Shown here piece by piece: positions 52,543 to 60,890 of a stretch of DNA of 64,000 nucleotides. This DNA is from Aequorivita sp. UBA3180. GTDB lineage: Bacteria; Bacteroidota; Bacteroidia; Flavobacteriales; Flavobacteriaceae. The notes below the pieces were generated by a model, which was not told the origin of the DNA, ran no database searches, and saw only the letters and a list, made by a program, of their open reading frames with translations. Each line of letters opens with the position of its first letter. Positions within the stretch are counted from its first letter, which is position 1. The stretch spans positions 124,001 through 188,000 of the forward strand of contig DEXQ01000007.1 in NCBI GenBank assembly GCA_002364215.1, given 5' to 3'. The position numbers and the translations under genes are program-made.

Positions 52543-52560
52543 TTTTAATTGATTTATCTT

Positions 52561-52932
52561 CTAATGTTGATAGCACCGTCCCGACGCATTTTTTGTCATG
52601 CGCTTACACCGCTTTCCCGCCTTGGTCTTTCCGGTGCATTGGGTAGCGGTAGTTTTATGTGAAACGGTTTCTTGGGATGTGGTGTTTTTGTCGGATTCTG
52701 ATACCAAACTTTGAATCTGCTCTGGATTTGAACCAGGTTTGCATACCGAGCATGCTTGGTATCCAAAATTTATAGCTTCTTGCAAAGTGATTTCTTTTTT
52801 GGAGTGTTTAAGATAGCGGCAATTTGCCGTATGGTATTTTTCGCCTGTTTTGGTGGTATAGACTGTTTGGGCGGGACTGTTATGGGCGCAGCCTAAGAAA
52901 ACAAGGAATATGAGGAGTTGGAGAAATTTCAT
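52561..52932 (-). CDS. DUF5763-type exported cysteine-rich protein
   Basis: 123 residues. The signal sequence has a possible lipobox (FLVFLGCAHN, Cys15). A first domain, KYHTANCRYLKHSKKEITLQEAINFGYQACSVC, looks like a small metal-binding fold shared with the 30.9-kb protein. The C-terminal QCTGKTKAGKRCKRMTKNASGRCYQH matches DUF5763, with four metal-ligand-like Cys/His. It overlaps the upstream thermonuclease gene by four bases and is the last gene of the operon. Confidence 0.8.
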   Translation of the reverse strand: MKFLQLLIFLVFLGCAHNSPAQTVYTTKTGEKYHTANCRYLKHSKKEITLQEAINFGYQACSVCKPGSNPEQIQSLVSESDKNTTSQETVSHKTTATQCTGKTKAGKRCKRMTKNASGRCYQH

Positions 52933-53411
52933 TGTTTGATTTTTTTCTTTTTATAATCCCGCCATTCCCAAGGTGGAATTGCGTTTGCTTCTTGCCAAAG
53001 GCCTATTTTATTTTTCCGCGCCATGGCCTCCAATTTTTGAAGTTCTATATCCTTTGAGTATTTCGTATAATGCCAGGCTAAGCCATTAATCAACAGTTGA
53101 TTGTTTAAATTTAAGGAATCATTATAGAATACAATGGCAATACTGCGCCTATATCTATCTTTTTTTAGCACATCTATGCATACTGTTTTGCCAAAAATGG
53201 CCTTGGAAGTAAAATCCTTGGCCTTCTGGGAAAATGGCTGCTTTTTTTCAGGACAGTCTATATTTGCTAAACGTACTTTGACTATTGTTGAATCCTGGGT
53301 TAGGAGTTTAAAGGTGTCGCCATCCATTATCCCAATTACTTTGCCTGTTAGGGTTTGGCTATTGGTATTAAGGGAAAGAAGGAATAAAAAAAATAAAATT
53401 ATATTCTTCAA
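52929..53411 (-). CDS. Thermonuclease (SNase)-like exported protein
   Basis: 160 residues with a signal peptide (1-18, ending TNSQT). The staphylococcal-nuclease fold is seen in GKVIGIMDGDTFKLL (Asp ligands), VRLANIDCPEKKQPFSQKAKDF (the conserved Arg and Glu region) and KDRYRRSIAIVFYNDSLNLNNQLLINGLAWHY. It probably degrades extracytoplasmic DNA or RNA, though SNase folds also occur as non-catalytic modules. Coupled to the DUF5763 gene by an ATGA overlap. Confidence 0.9.
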   Translation of the reverse strand: MKNIILFFLFLLSLNTNSQTLTGKVIGIMDGDTFKLLTQDSTIVKVRLANIDCPEKKQPFSQKAKDFTSKAIFGKTVCIDVLKKDRYRRSIAIVFYNDSLNLNNQLLINGLAWHYTKYSKDIELQKLEAMARKNKIGLWQEANAIPPWEWRDYKKKKIKQ

Positions 53412-53414
53412 ATT

Positions 53415-53915
53415 TTAAAAGATTGTATTGCTTAGGGGAATCATTTGTTGTGCAATTTGCTCCACAAAATACCTTGTAATTATTGAAATGGAAATAATTA
53501 TCACTGAAAAGAAAATAACTTTTGCCCTTTCATCATCTAAAATGCTACTATATATACCTTCTTTAGCAATGAATAATTTGAATATATAGCGACTAATAAA
53601 TAAAAGGATTAAATATACAACAACCAATATTAAAAGATACTGGCCTAATAAAGGAGCAAATGTTTTCCATAGAGATGGAGTGGATATAGAATTCATTTTA
53701 ATAATACCGTATGAGTTAAGAACTGATTGAGGCAATGTGGTGTACATTAATATAAATACGATACTTAAAGTGGTTGTATAAATTGCGGCAGAGACATTTG
53801 TTAATTCAAAATCGTATTTTTTATAAACTCTTAGTACGGTAAATTTTAAGTATAGAATGTAAAATAGGACACTAAAAAGCAATGCGCCGGTAATTTCAAG
53901 GATTGAGGTTTTCAT
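53415..53915 (-). CDS. Four-helix membrane protein
   Basis: 166 residues. Predicted helices lie at about 8-28, 44-62, 88-112 and 130-150, with few charged residues between them and no catalytic motif I recognise. The topology resembles DUF350-type proteins, often found next to DUF4236/DUF4407-type genes, but I cannot confirm the family. It sits 6 bases after the transglutaminase-like gene and 3 before the thermonuclease gene, clearly in the same operon. Confidence 0.7.
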   Translation of the reverse strand: MKTSILEITGALLFSVLFYILYLKFTVLRVYKKYDFELTNVSAAIYTTTLSIVFILMYTTLPQSVLNSYGIIKMNSISTPSLWKTFAPLLGQYLLILVVVYLILLFISRYIFKLFIAKEGIYSSILDDERAKVIFFSVIIISISIITRYFVEQIAQQMIPLSNTIF

Positions 53916-53921
53916 AGTTAG

Positions 53922-55523
53922 TTATTTAGAAGTTAATTCCATTTCCCATAAATTCATATTATTATAATCGGGCGGTACATAACCTGGCACAAAACCTACA
54001 TTGGTTGTTTCCCACAAAAAGTATCTCTTGTTGTTATAAGATTTATATACTCCTTCGTATGGTAAATTAATTGCAAGCATGCTATGGGACAACTGTTTGC
54101 TATTAATGATTCCGACGTCGTAATCAAAATGTTTTAGGATAGTATATAAACATAATGTTCTTGTGTCACAATCACCATACAGGTTTCCTAAAAACTCAGT
54201 CGGTGCTTGCAGCCCGAATTTAGTATTACCAAGACAACAGGGTTCAGAACACTGGCTAAGGTATTCCATTACAAAGCGTGATTGTTGTGCGCCTTGCGCA
54301 CAATCTGTTTCAAGAATAAGTTTATATGGGATATCCTGAATCATACTTACAATTGCTTCGGCGAATGTTTTTTCATCCATTTTATTAGCCAATCTTAAAG
54401 AATCTAAGCTACCATATACCCTTTCCAACAACGCATCATTAAAAATGGATAAATCTTGGTATAGTCCACTATAGCCATTGTTCAGATAGTTTTGGTTTCT
54501 GTTGTTTCTGCTAATACGTATATCTCTTTTTGATAGCACAATATCCATTCTGTGTATGTTGCCCTGATAATCCTTCCATACTCTGTTGTTTATTATTAAG
54601 GTATCAAAAATGGGTTCGTTTTTTTCTGAATTTAAGGTGTCATAAACCGCTTCTGGCTCATCGTAATTATCCGAAAATTCATCATTTTTTGTTTTGATTA
54701 TCTTTTCTTTTTGAAGATTTTCCGTTTCTTCCACCACTGGAGTGGGAGGTTGAAATGTGCCGTTGGAGGATCCATTTCCGCATCCTTTCATAATCATGGA
54801 AAGCAATGCCCAACCTATTAATAAAAAGAAACCTACTGAAAATATACCTGAAAATATTCTTGGGAGGCAACCCAAATTACTTCCAGCAACATTTCCGAGA
54901 GCAGGAAACGTGTTTAGTAACCAAATTAAGCCTACAACAGCAAGAATAAGGAGGGTAGGGAGCCAACCAATGCTTAGGAAAAATAGCAACAATCCGATTA
55001 AGGGTATAATTGCGAACAGTATACCAATAGTTGAAAAACATCCAGAAAGACAACCTGAGTTTGAAGGAGGTAGGGAGGTGGGGGGATCCTCCCTTACTTC
55101 ATATTCTGAAGGGTAGTCATCCAGCAAAGGAGAAAATACAGCTTTCTTCTTATCTTCAATTTCAAGGAAATCAGTATAAAATTCAGTACTATTAATTTTA
55201 CCGTAAAGAGTAAACCGAATATCACCCAGAAAAGGTTGTAGGTCCTGCTGGGGCGCTCGTACAATTTGAACATTTGAGGCTCGCACCTCTGAAAGGGCAA
55301 GGTTATACCCATCAAAATCTTGACTTTTTATCGATGGATAGGCTTTAATGTTTTTTAAACAAGACTGTTCCGCAATACGATCTGTTTCTACCGAATAAAA
55401 CTCCTCCTCAGAAATTTGGACGAAATTGCGCAATTCTCCCCAATCTATTTTTAGATCGTTATACAGAAATTCAGTTTGAAATAAAGCTTTAAGTCGATCT
55501 TGGGAGCCAGTATATTGCCCCAC
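53922..55523 (-). CDS. Membrane protein with transglutaminase-like domain
   Basis: 533 residues. The soluble N-terminus (1-150) precedes three or four membrane helices (about 160-245), then a linker and a C-terminal domain with the papain-like transglutaminase triad: Cys in GNLYGDCDTRTLCLYTIL (near 455), His in QLSHSMLAINLP (near 480) and an acidic residue in FLWETTNVGF. Such domains act as proteases or amide-forming enzymes, here outside or beside the membrane. Its partners are the DUF4407-type genes and a small membrane protein. Confidence 0.75.
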   Translation of the reverse strand: MGQYTGSQDRLKALFQTEFLYNDLKIDWGELRNFVQISEEEFYSVETDRIAEQSCLKNIKAYPSIKSQDFDGYNLALSEVRASNVQIVRAPQQDLQPFLGDIRFTLYGKINSTEFYTDFLEIEDKKKAVFSPLLDDYPSEYEVREDPPTSLPPSNSGCLSGCFSTIGILFAIIPLIGLLLFFLSIGWLPTLLILAVVGLIWLLNTFPALGNVAGSNLGCLPRIFSGIFSVGFFLLIGWALLSMIMKGCGNGSSNGTFQPPTPVVEETENLQKEKIIKTKNDEFSDNYDEPEAVYDTLNSEKNEPIFDTLIINNRVWKDYQGNIHRMDIVLSKRDIRISRNNRNQNYLNNGYSGLYQDLSIFNDALLERVYGSLDSLRLANKMDEKTFAEAIVSMIQDIPYKLILETDCAQGAQQSRFVMEYLSQCSEPCCLGNTKFGLQAPTEFLGNLYGDCDTRTLCLYTILKHFDYDVGIINSKQLSHSMLAINLPYEGVYKSYNNKRYFLWETTNVGFVPGYVPPDYNNMNLWEMELTSK

Positions 55524-55569
55524 AAAGTCACCTTTGATGTATACGTTTTTTATACGTTCTTTCCGTATT

Positions 55570-56319
55570 TCAACTAGCTTCTTCAGAATTTAAAAACTTT
55601 ATAAAATCTTCAGTAGTACCAAGATTTTGGGTAACAATAAGGGGAATGGTATTGAATGGAGGGTCTAAATAGTGTTCCTTAATTTCAATCGATAAGTTAT
55701 AATCCCTTTGAAAAATAGTAGCATACCTCTTTTTAAACCTTTTATAGTCTTCGAGAATTAAATTCTTTTCAACAGTTTTCTTTTCCTGAATATAGATGCT
55801 TCCAGCTTTAATACTAACTTTAATGAAAAAGGGTAGTATAAATAGGGTTAATAATGTAATGGTTACCATCCAGATCCAAGGAAATTTAGAATGAATGGTA
55901 CGTAAACTGAGAAGTATTTTTCCTTCATAATCCGCTAATGTCAATTTTTCAAAGACTGTAAAAATTAAAAACGATTCAAAACCCTTTATAATCAATAACC
56001 CTATAAACCCCACAAAAATTAATCGACCTAATAAGGAAGCCAAGTAACTTAAACTAAATGTTTTTTCATTCTTGTTTAATGTGGTTAGGCAAAGCTTGTA
56101 GATATTCATAAAAACGATGGTCACAAATGCGCCCAACAACAGGGCGATAAAAATGTCTACAAATATGATTTCAAAAAACTGATACAATCCCAATAGTGAG
56201 ATAATATAATTTATGCCCATCACCACACCCGAAAAGGTGAAGACCCTTCGGGTTTTTTTACTGGCCTGATACAAAATTTGATAATCCTCACAGGCCATTT
56301 TCCAAAGCGTTAGTTGCAT
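55570..56319 (-). CDS. Membrane protein related to DUF4407 N-terminus
   Basis: 249 residues from the ATG at 56319, four bases after the DUF4407 stop; an earlier ATG would overlap that gene by 89 bases. Four membrane helices (about 25-45, 50-70, 85-110, 150-175) are followed by a 70-residue soluble C-terminus. The opening LWKMACEDYQILYQASKKTRRVFTFSGVVMG mirrors LLWKAAGSDSYILQRSTYSDQVKYACLGG of the preceding protein, so the two appear to be divergent paralogues that may form a complex. Confidence 0.65.
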   Translation of the reverse strand: MQLTLWKMACEDYQILYQASKKTRRVFTFSGVVMGINYIISLLGLYQFFEIIFVDIFIALLLGAFVTIVFMNIYKLCLTTLNKNEKTFSLSYLASLLGRLIFVGFIGLLIIKGFESFLIFTVFEKLTLADYEGKILLSLRTIHSKFPWIWMVTITLLTLFILPFFIKVSIKAGSIYIQEKKTVEKNLILEDYKRFKKRYATIFQRDYNLSIEIKEHYLDPPFNTIPLIVTQNLGTTEDFIKFLNSEEAS

Positions 56320-56323
56320 GTTA

Positions 56324-57550
56324 TCAAGATTTAGAGGTAGTGATATAATCTTCAAGATTCGTATCCAGTTTGTCGATTTCCTTTTGTACCCATTTATCAA
56401 TAATATTTTCATTGAGTTTTTGTTGCGCTACCAAAAGCTGCTTTTTCTCGTGTATTAATTTTTGGGCTTGGTGGTGTTCTACCTTAATACGCTCTTGGCC
56501 CTTTTTGTCCTGGTAGTAATCGTAATGGATTTCTATCCCCTGTTCTGCTAGCAATAGCTCCCTTACATTATCCTTCATATAATTATACGGTCCTTTGGTA
56601 AGCATCATCTTAAAGAAAATTGGAGTCAATTCTATTGCCATGAATAACAGCGTAATAAATAATGAAATCCAAAAACCTGCGAGTTCATGAGCCAATTTTA
56701 TACGCTCCAAAAGTCCGTCAAGACCGGCTGCTACTGTCTGGTTTTTCTTTAATTCTGCATCGAGTTCTTTCGCGAGTGTCTCTCTTTGATTTTTAAATTT
56801 TGATAACTCACTGGAGTTTTTTGTATCAAATTGCTCTAATTCATTTTGATATTTTATAACAAAGACTTTTAATGCTCTAGCAATTTCCCCTTCGCCTCTC
56901 CCTGCAGCATTTTTTCCTTGTACTTCATTGGTATAATTTGTTTCTGCCTCTGTTAGTTTATCAAGTATTTCGTAACGTTTTTTTTCAATAGCCTCAAGCT
57001 GTGTGTCAAGGGCAGCGAAACGTTCCGCATAATTTGCGCGCGTATTTATCTCATAATCCTTCTGAAGCTTCTGTTGCTCTTCATATAGTGCCGCATCTAT
57101 TTCACTTTTAAACATTCGAATCTCGACAGGCTTGGATATGGTTATAGCGATTATAATTCCCATACACAAGCGGGGGATGGCCCCTCCCAATTCACCCCAG
57201 GTTATTTTTTCGGTTCCATCGCCCACACCACTGGCAGCGACAATAAAACGGTCAATATTGAAAATTATCAATCCCCAAATAATACCGAAGATAATGGCTT
57301 TAATAGCGGTTGGCCAGTGAGTCTCTGTTTCAAGTACGGAACCATTGGGTTCAAAAATGGTGTACATGGCATAACCGCCAGCAAGGGCGGCCATAAATCC
57401 CGTGGCGACTACCACCCCGCCCAAACATGCATATTTAACCTGATCGGAATAGGTAGACCTTTGTAGTATGTAGCTATCCGAACCAGCGGCTTTCCATAAT
57501 AACTTCATGATACGGTCTGGGGTCGGACTGTGGTAATAATCTCTTTTCAT
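56324..57550 (-). CDS. DUF4407 membrane protein
   Basis: 408 residues. Two or three N-terminal helices (about 40-105: GGVVVATGFMAALAGGYAM, AIIFGIIWGLIIFNIDRF), IPRLCMGIIIAITISKPVEIRMF typical of DUF4407, a long charged coiled coil (about 150-285), another helix (LAGFWISLFITLLFMAIELTPIFFKMM) and a helical tail. The family is of unknown function. The start overlaps the preceding gene by 77 bases; Met15 (57508) is a possible alternative that reduces the overlap. The coiled coil suggests a scaffold role in the operon's membrane complex. Confidence 0.85.
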   Translation of the reverse strand: MKRDYYHSPTPDRIMKLLWKAAGSDSYILQRSTYSDQVKYACLGGVVVATGFMAALAGGYAMYTIFEPNGSVLETETHWPTAIKAIIFGIIWGLIIFNIDRFIVAASGVGDGTEKITWGELGGAIPRLCMGIIIAITISKPVEIRMFKSEIDAALYEEQQKLQKDYEINTRANYAERFAALDTQLEAIEKKRYEILDKLTEAETNYTNEVQGKNAAGRGEGEIARALKVFVIKYQNELEQFDTKNSSELSKFKNQRETLAKELDAELKKNQTVAAGLDGLLERIKLAHELAGFWISLFITLLFMAIELTPIFFKMMLTKGPYNYMKDNVRELLLAEQGIEIHYDYYQDKKGQERIKVEHHQAQKLIHEKKQLLVAQQKLNENIIDKWVQKEIDKLDTNLEDYITTSKS

Positions 57551-58133
57551 CTTTGATGGTTTTGGTTAGTGTATTAAGATTTTTTTCTTTTTCTACTTTG
57601 AGTATTTCTTCTGTTAATTCTGATATATCCAAGGGTGGAATTTCAATTTTTAAATTTGCTATTTCTGGAATATTGTTTTTGATTCTTGAGGTGGAAGGCT
57701 TAAGCGAAAAGGAGGGTTTTAAGGAAGGAAAAACATTTTTGGATTTGAATTCTGATTTTAAATTCAGTCTGTATTCCTTTTTAAATATGGGCTCTGGGGG
57801 AGGGGTTTTTTGAACCTTTATAAAATAAAGTTCAATTTTTTTAACAGTCTTTTCCTTTATGCCATAAAAGATTATTTCGACATTTTGAGTGCTTAAATCA
57901 TTGGTGAAATGAAAGGCGTTTTGAGTAATTATCCTCTTTTTACTTCTATATATCACTTTAGCGTAAAGAAGGTTTTGCACATCCCAAGTTATTTTATTGG
58001 GTTGACCAATAATACCTATTGGAGCATCAACATACACATTGCTAGCTACCATCTTTCGATTAGTGATTCTATAAATAATTTGGCGATATGAAATCATTAG
58101 AAAAGCATATAGCCAATTGAAGAGATTTTTCAT
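57474..58133 (-). CDS. Hypothetical protein with Ig-like region
   Basis: 219 residues. A short hydrophobic N-terminus (NLFNWLYAFLMISYRQIIYRI) may be a membrane anchor. A beta-rich stretch (VDAPIGIIGQPNKITWDVQNLLYAKVIYR, about 35-105) resembles an Ig-like fold, followed by a Pro/Lys-rich disordered tail. It overlaps the start of the DUF4407 gene and lies 13 bases after DUF4236, so it is firmly within the operon. No family recognised. Confidence 0.65.
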   Translation of the reverse strand: MKNLFNWLYAFLMISYRQIIYRITNRKMVASNVYVDAPIGIIGQPNKITWDVQNLLYAKVIYRSKKRIITQNAFHFTNDLSTQNVEIIFYGIKEKTVKKIELYFIKVQKTPPPEPIFKKEYRLNLKSEFKSKNVFPSLKPSFSLKPSTSRIKNNIPEIANLKIEIPPLDISELTEEILKVEKEKNLNTLTKTIKDEKRLLPQSDPRPYHEVIMESRWFG

Positions 58134-58146
58134 CGTTTGTTGCCCA

Positions 58147-58398
58147 TTAGTTGCTAATTAGAAGTGAAACAAAAATTGCCGTGCTAATTAATAAAACCCC
58201 TACTACCAAGCATCCACTATTTTTGACCTTACTAAAGGTTTTTCGGTACGTCAATCCAGGAATACCGGAGCGAATGGAATACCCCTTGGAACTTAAGCTG
58301 CCTCTTTTGGTTCTAAAACTCGGGCTTACACCAGATTTGCTGATATTGAGGTCAAAGCCTTTACCTAGGTTTATCCGTTTTTGATATCGAAAGCCCAT
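58147..58398 (-). CDS. DUF4236 protein
   Basis: 83 residues. The family signature is MGFRYQKRINLGKGFDLNISKSGVSPSFRTKRGS, then GIPGLTYRK, a Gly/Ser-rich beta segment, followed by a C-terminal membrane helix (GCLVVGVLLISTAIFVSLLI). DUF4236 is a widespread domain of unknown function. It lies 48 bases after the DUF1508 gene. Confidence 0.88.
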   Translation of the reverse strand: MGFRYQKRINLGKGFDLNISKSGVSPSFRTKRGSLSSKGYSIRSGIPGLTYRKTFSKVKNSGCLVVGVLLISTAIFVSLLISN

Positions 58399-58446
58399 AT
58401 TGATTTTTAAAATATAAGACCTTATAAAATTTTTTATCTCTTCATT

Positions 58447-58629
58447 CTAGGATTGGTCATCAATTTCGGCATTTGGCGCATTAGACTTAACCGACTGTAT
58501 TCCATTTTTACAACCAACTTTGGTTTCATACATTTCACTAGTAGCAATAATCTGTGAGTTCACAGCGTGTAAATTGAAATAATACTTATCGTTACTACTT
58601 TTTTTGATAACAAATTTTGGATATGCCAT
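58447..58629 (-). CDS. DUF1508 (YegP-like) protein
   Basis: 60 residues, a single DUF1508 unit: FVIKKSSNDKYYFNLHAVNSQIIATSEMYETKVGCKNGIQSVKSNAP. YegP-like proteins are small cytoplasmic proteins of unknown biochemical role, usually with two such units, so this is a one-unit form. It is the first gene behind module 12 and probably opens the nine-gene operon that runs down to the DUF5763 gene. Confidence 0.9.
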   Translation of the reverse strand: MAYPKFVIKKSSNDKYYFNLHAVNSQIIATSEMYETKVGCKNGIQSVKSNAPNAEIDDQS

Positions 58630-58654
58630 ATTGATAGATTTTTTGATTAATATT

Positions 58655-58699
58655 CAAACTTAAGGCACTTAAAAAGGAAAGTTTTACGGAAAACCGTAA
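58655..58699 (-). promoter_or_regulatory. Palindrome promoter module 12
   Basis: Perfect palindrome (58684-58699) and, on the minus strand, TAAGTTTG (58662-58655), with 36.5 bp from centre to the last G. It drives DUF1508 and the genes behind it. No P1 is visible; the upstream side runs into the end of the next gene. Confidence 0.85.
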
Positions 58700-58719
58700 G
58701 ATGGTATTTATTTCAACTA

Positions 58720-59769
58720 TTATAAATAATTATCAACCGTTTTCAAAAGTGCATCCTCAAATTTATAGATGTCTTCTATTGATTGAATTGGTTCACGGGT
58801 TTCATTTTTCTTATCATCAAAAACTCCCAAGTATTTATTACCTCCATTTAAATGAAGTCTGCATAAGGGCTTACGATTGTTGTCATCCAATAGGATTCCG
58901 AAATAAGATTGGGTGTCACGGTGAATTATTCTGCTTACTGGCAGTTTTCTTCTCAGTATTGCCACTACAATTCGAAAGCCTTCCATTTCCTCTTCAGTAG
59001 TTATTATTTTGCTTTCCGGTTCTTGGGTTTCAACATTATCTTCTTGCTGTTTTTCTGCTTCCTTGTTAATAGCCGCATTTAAACGATCATTAACTTTTTC
59101 ACTGATGGTTTGGTTGAAGGCCTTTTGAACAAGCTCTTTAAACTCTTCCATCACGCGTTCGGTGAGCCTGCCAGAATATGCTTTATTCGCAAAGAGCCTC
59201 ACAAAATCATGTGAGGGAATGATAAGCTCTTCTGATATTAATCTTTTGATTTCCCTTGTATATTTAAGGGAGCTGGCATTGTCCACAATAGAGTCTACAT
59301 CGAAATTTGATTTGTGGAATTTGGCTATTTCATTTACCATATTTTCCTTTACCGTAGTAATATCAAACTCTAAAAATGGTTTTTCGTCCATTTTATTGGG
59401 CTCTTCCAAATCTGTGTAAAACCGGTATTCAATTCCATTTGTAAGCAATGAAAAGCGGGTTTTTGTTACGTGGAAATAACGGAACAATTGTGAATTATGT
59501 ACGTTTAGATCCTCTCTCCAATTTTTGCATTCTACAATCAGGATAGGGTTACCGTTCTGGAATATTGCATAATCTACTTTTTCGCCTTTTTTAAGTCCAA
59601 GGTCCGCTGTAAATTCTGGTACAACTTCAGTTGGATTGAATGTATCATACCCCAGAATATTAATAAAAGGCAGTACAAAGGCATGTTTGGTAGATTCTTC
59701 CGTTTCTATTTTATCCTTTAGTTGATGTATTTTATCAGCTAAAGCTTTAAGTTGGTTGTGTAGTTCCAT
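58720..59769 (-). CDS. Restriction endonuclease-like protein (HsdR N-terminal type)
   Basis: 349 residues. The N-terminal PD-(D/E)XK core is KHAFVLPFINILGYDTFNPTEVVPEF, KVDYAIFQNGNPILIVECKNW (Asp, then ExK) and QLFRYFHVTKTRFSLLTNGIEYRFYTD, as in type I restriction R-subunit N-termini. The C-terminal 150 residues have a helical linker and a small domain (RIIHRDTQSYFGILLDDNNRKPLCRLHLN). There are no helicase motifs and no HsdM or HsdS, so it is a stand-alone protein of the sort common in Bacteroidota, with unknown target. It lies 26 bases after the lipoprotein gene. Confidence 0.85.
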   Translation of the reverse strand: MELHNQLKALADKIHQLKDKIETEESTKHAFVLPFINILGYDTFNPTEVVPEFTADLGLKKGEKVDYAIFQNGNPILIVECKNWREDLNVHNSQLFRYFHVTKTRFSLLTNGIEYRFYTDLEEPNKMDEKPFLEFDITTVKENMVNEIAKFHKSNFDVDSIVDNASSLKYTREIKRLISEELIIPSHDFVRLFANKAYSGRLTERVMEEFKELVQKAFNQTISEKVNDRLNAAINKEAEKQQEDNVETQEPESKIITTEEEMEGFRIVVAILRRKLPVSRIIHRDTQSYFGILLDDNNRKPLCRLHLNGGNKYLGVFDDKKNETREPIQSIEDIYKFEDALLKTVDNYL

Positions 59770-59795
59770 TTTGATATTTTATTTTATTGGATTTC

Positions 59796-60530
59796 TTAAG
59801 AACGTATAGCAGCTGCCATAATACTCACATATTCCCTTACAAATTTTTCAAGCTTATCTTCTGGAATTGTTTCATAACCTTTTGTACTTGGTCTTCTTTC
59901 ACCTTTACAGAAACTTAATCTAGGATAAACGCGGTCTAAACTTTTCTTATAGGCTACACTACAAGAGCAATCATCAGTTTTTTCTACACAGGGAACATAA
60001 TTGAAAAGATAGCTTCCACCATGCTTGTTGCCATCGATTACTGTAATTTTAAATTCAATTGTTGCTCCATTTAATAAAAAGTTATTCTCCTTTGCAATTG
60101 CTTCCTTTCCATCTTTTTGGAAATAAATATTGGTATTGTATGGTACTTCTGTATCTAATCGAACTAGTTCTAATATTAAATCTGTTCCAGTTAATTTTTT
60201 AATTTCAGAATAATTAATATCTTTTGACTTTCCTATAACCTCATTAAATAAACCACGATCTTTAACATCGAATCCTTCCAATAATAATTGCTTTTCAATT
60301 GCATTGTATAGATAGGAGTTTTGGTCTGACTGCGTTGATTTGTCTTCCGAAGTTGGTGCTTTTAAAACAATACTAGGTTTGGGATTTGCCTTCATATATT
60401 TTTTTATCTCATCAGTGGTAATTATTTCTTTTTGATCTTTACCAGTAAGTTTTACGTAACCACGTTGCAAACTGCATGACCCTAATGTTGTTAGAATCAT
60501 AAGAAGAAGTATCCTAGTTTTTGCTTTCAT
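59796..60530 (-). CDS. Lipoprotein, unknown function
   Basis: 244 residues. The signal sequence ends LTTLGSC with the lipidated Cys near residue 19. The remainder is a mixed alpha/beta domain (SYLYNAIEKQLLLEGFDVKDRGLFNEVIG; LTGTDLILELVRLDTEVPYNTNIYF) resembling the CsgG/LpoB-type fold in layout, with a cysteine cluster (CVEKTDDCSCSVAY) that is unusual. It is driven by module 13 and probably co-transcribed with the restriction-like gene. Confidence 0.75.
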   Translation of the reverse strand: MKAKTRILLLMILTTLGSCSLQRGYVKLTGKDQKEIITTDEIKKYMKANPKPSIVLKAPTSEDKSTQSDQNSYLYNAIEKQLLLEGFDVKDRGLFNEVIGKSKDINYSEIKKLTGTDLILELVRLDTEVPYNTNIYFQKDGKEAIAKENNFLLNGATIEFKITVIDGNKHGGSYLFNYVPCVEKTDDCSCSVAYKKSLDRVYPRLSFCKGERRPSTKGYETIPEDKLEKFVREYVSIMAAAIRS

Positions 60531-60558
60531 TTTTTTTTGATTTAATTAAATATTGTTT

Positions 60559-60603
60559 CAAACTTAAAGCCTCTTTTTAAGGATATTTTACGGAAAACCG
60601 TAA
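60559..60603 (-). promoter_or_regulatory. Palindrome promoter module 13
   Basis: Perfect palindrome (60588-60603) and minus-strand TAAGTTTG (60566-60559) at 36.5 bp. The palindrome touches the stop of the YidD-like gene, so the operator sits in a three-base gap between transcription units. Confidence 0.85.
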
Positions 60604-60605
60604 AG

Positions 60606-60890
60606 TCAATAATTTTTTAAAATAAATCCACTCAGTTCTTTTTCTGGAATTACTTTATGTTTTTTGGTTATAACTATTTTTTCGTTCCCCAAATCAATTA
60701 TTTGGAAATGAGGATTGCAATTGTTAACTCTGTAATTCAGCGCACGCAGTCCGGCTTTTAAACCTTCTTCTTTTGTATGGTTATAGACATAGTTTGAGCA
60801 GGACAACTTAAAGAGACACTTTCTCCTTTTGTGTTTTGGAATAATAAACCAATAACATTTAATGGAGAGTAATAAAATGTGCCTGATCAT
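60606..60890 (-). CDS. YidD-like protein
   Basis: 94 residues from the ATG at 60890, which overlaps the upstream gene stop by four bases. The core RHILLLSIKCYWFIIPKHKRRKCLFKLSCSNYVYNHTKEEGLKAGLRALNYRVNNCNPHF keeps the YidD pattern (YxxxIP, CxFxxSCSxY, GxxxGxxxxxxRxxxCxP) though in divergent form. YidD assists membrane protein insertion by YidC. The usual neighbours (rnpA, yidC, rpmH) are absent, so this is probably an accessory paralogue. The C-terminal 30 residues are extra. Confidence 0.75.
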   Translation of the reverse strand: MIRHILLLSIKCYWFIIPKHKRRKCLFKLSCSNYVYNHTKEEGLKAGLRALNYRVNNCNPHFQIIDLGNEKIVITKKHKVIPEKELSGFILKNY

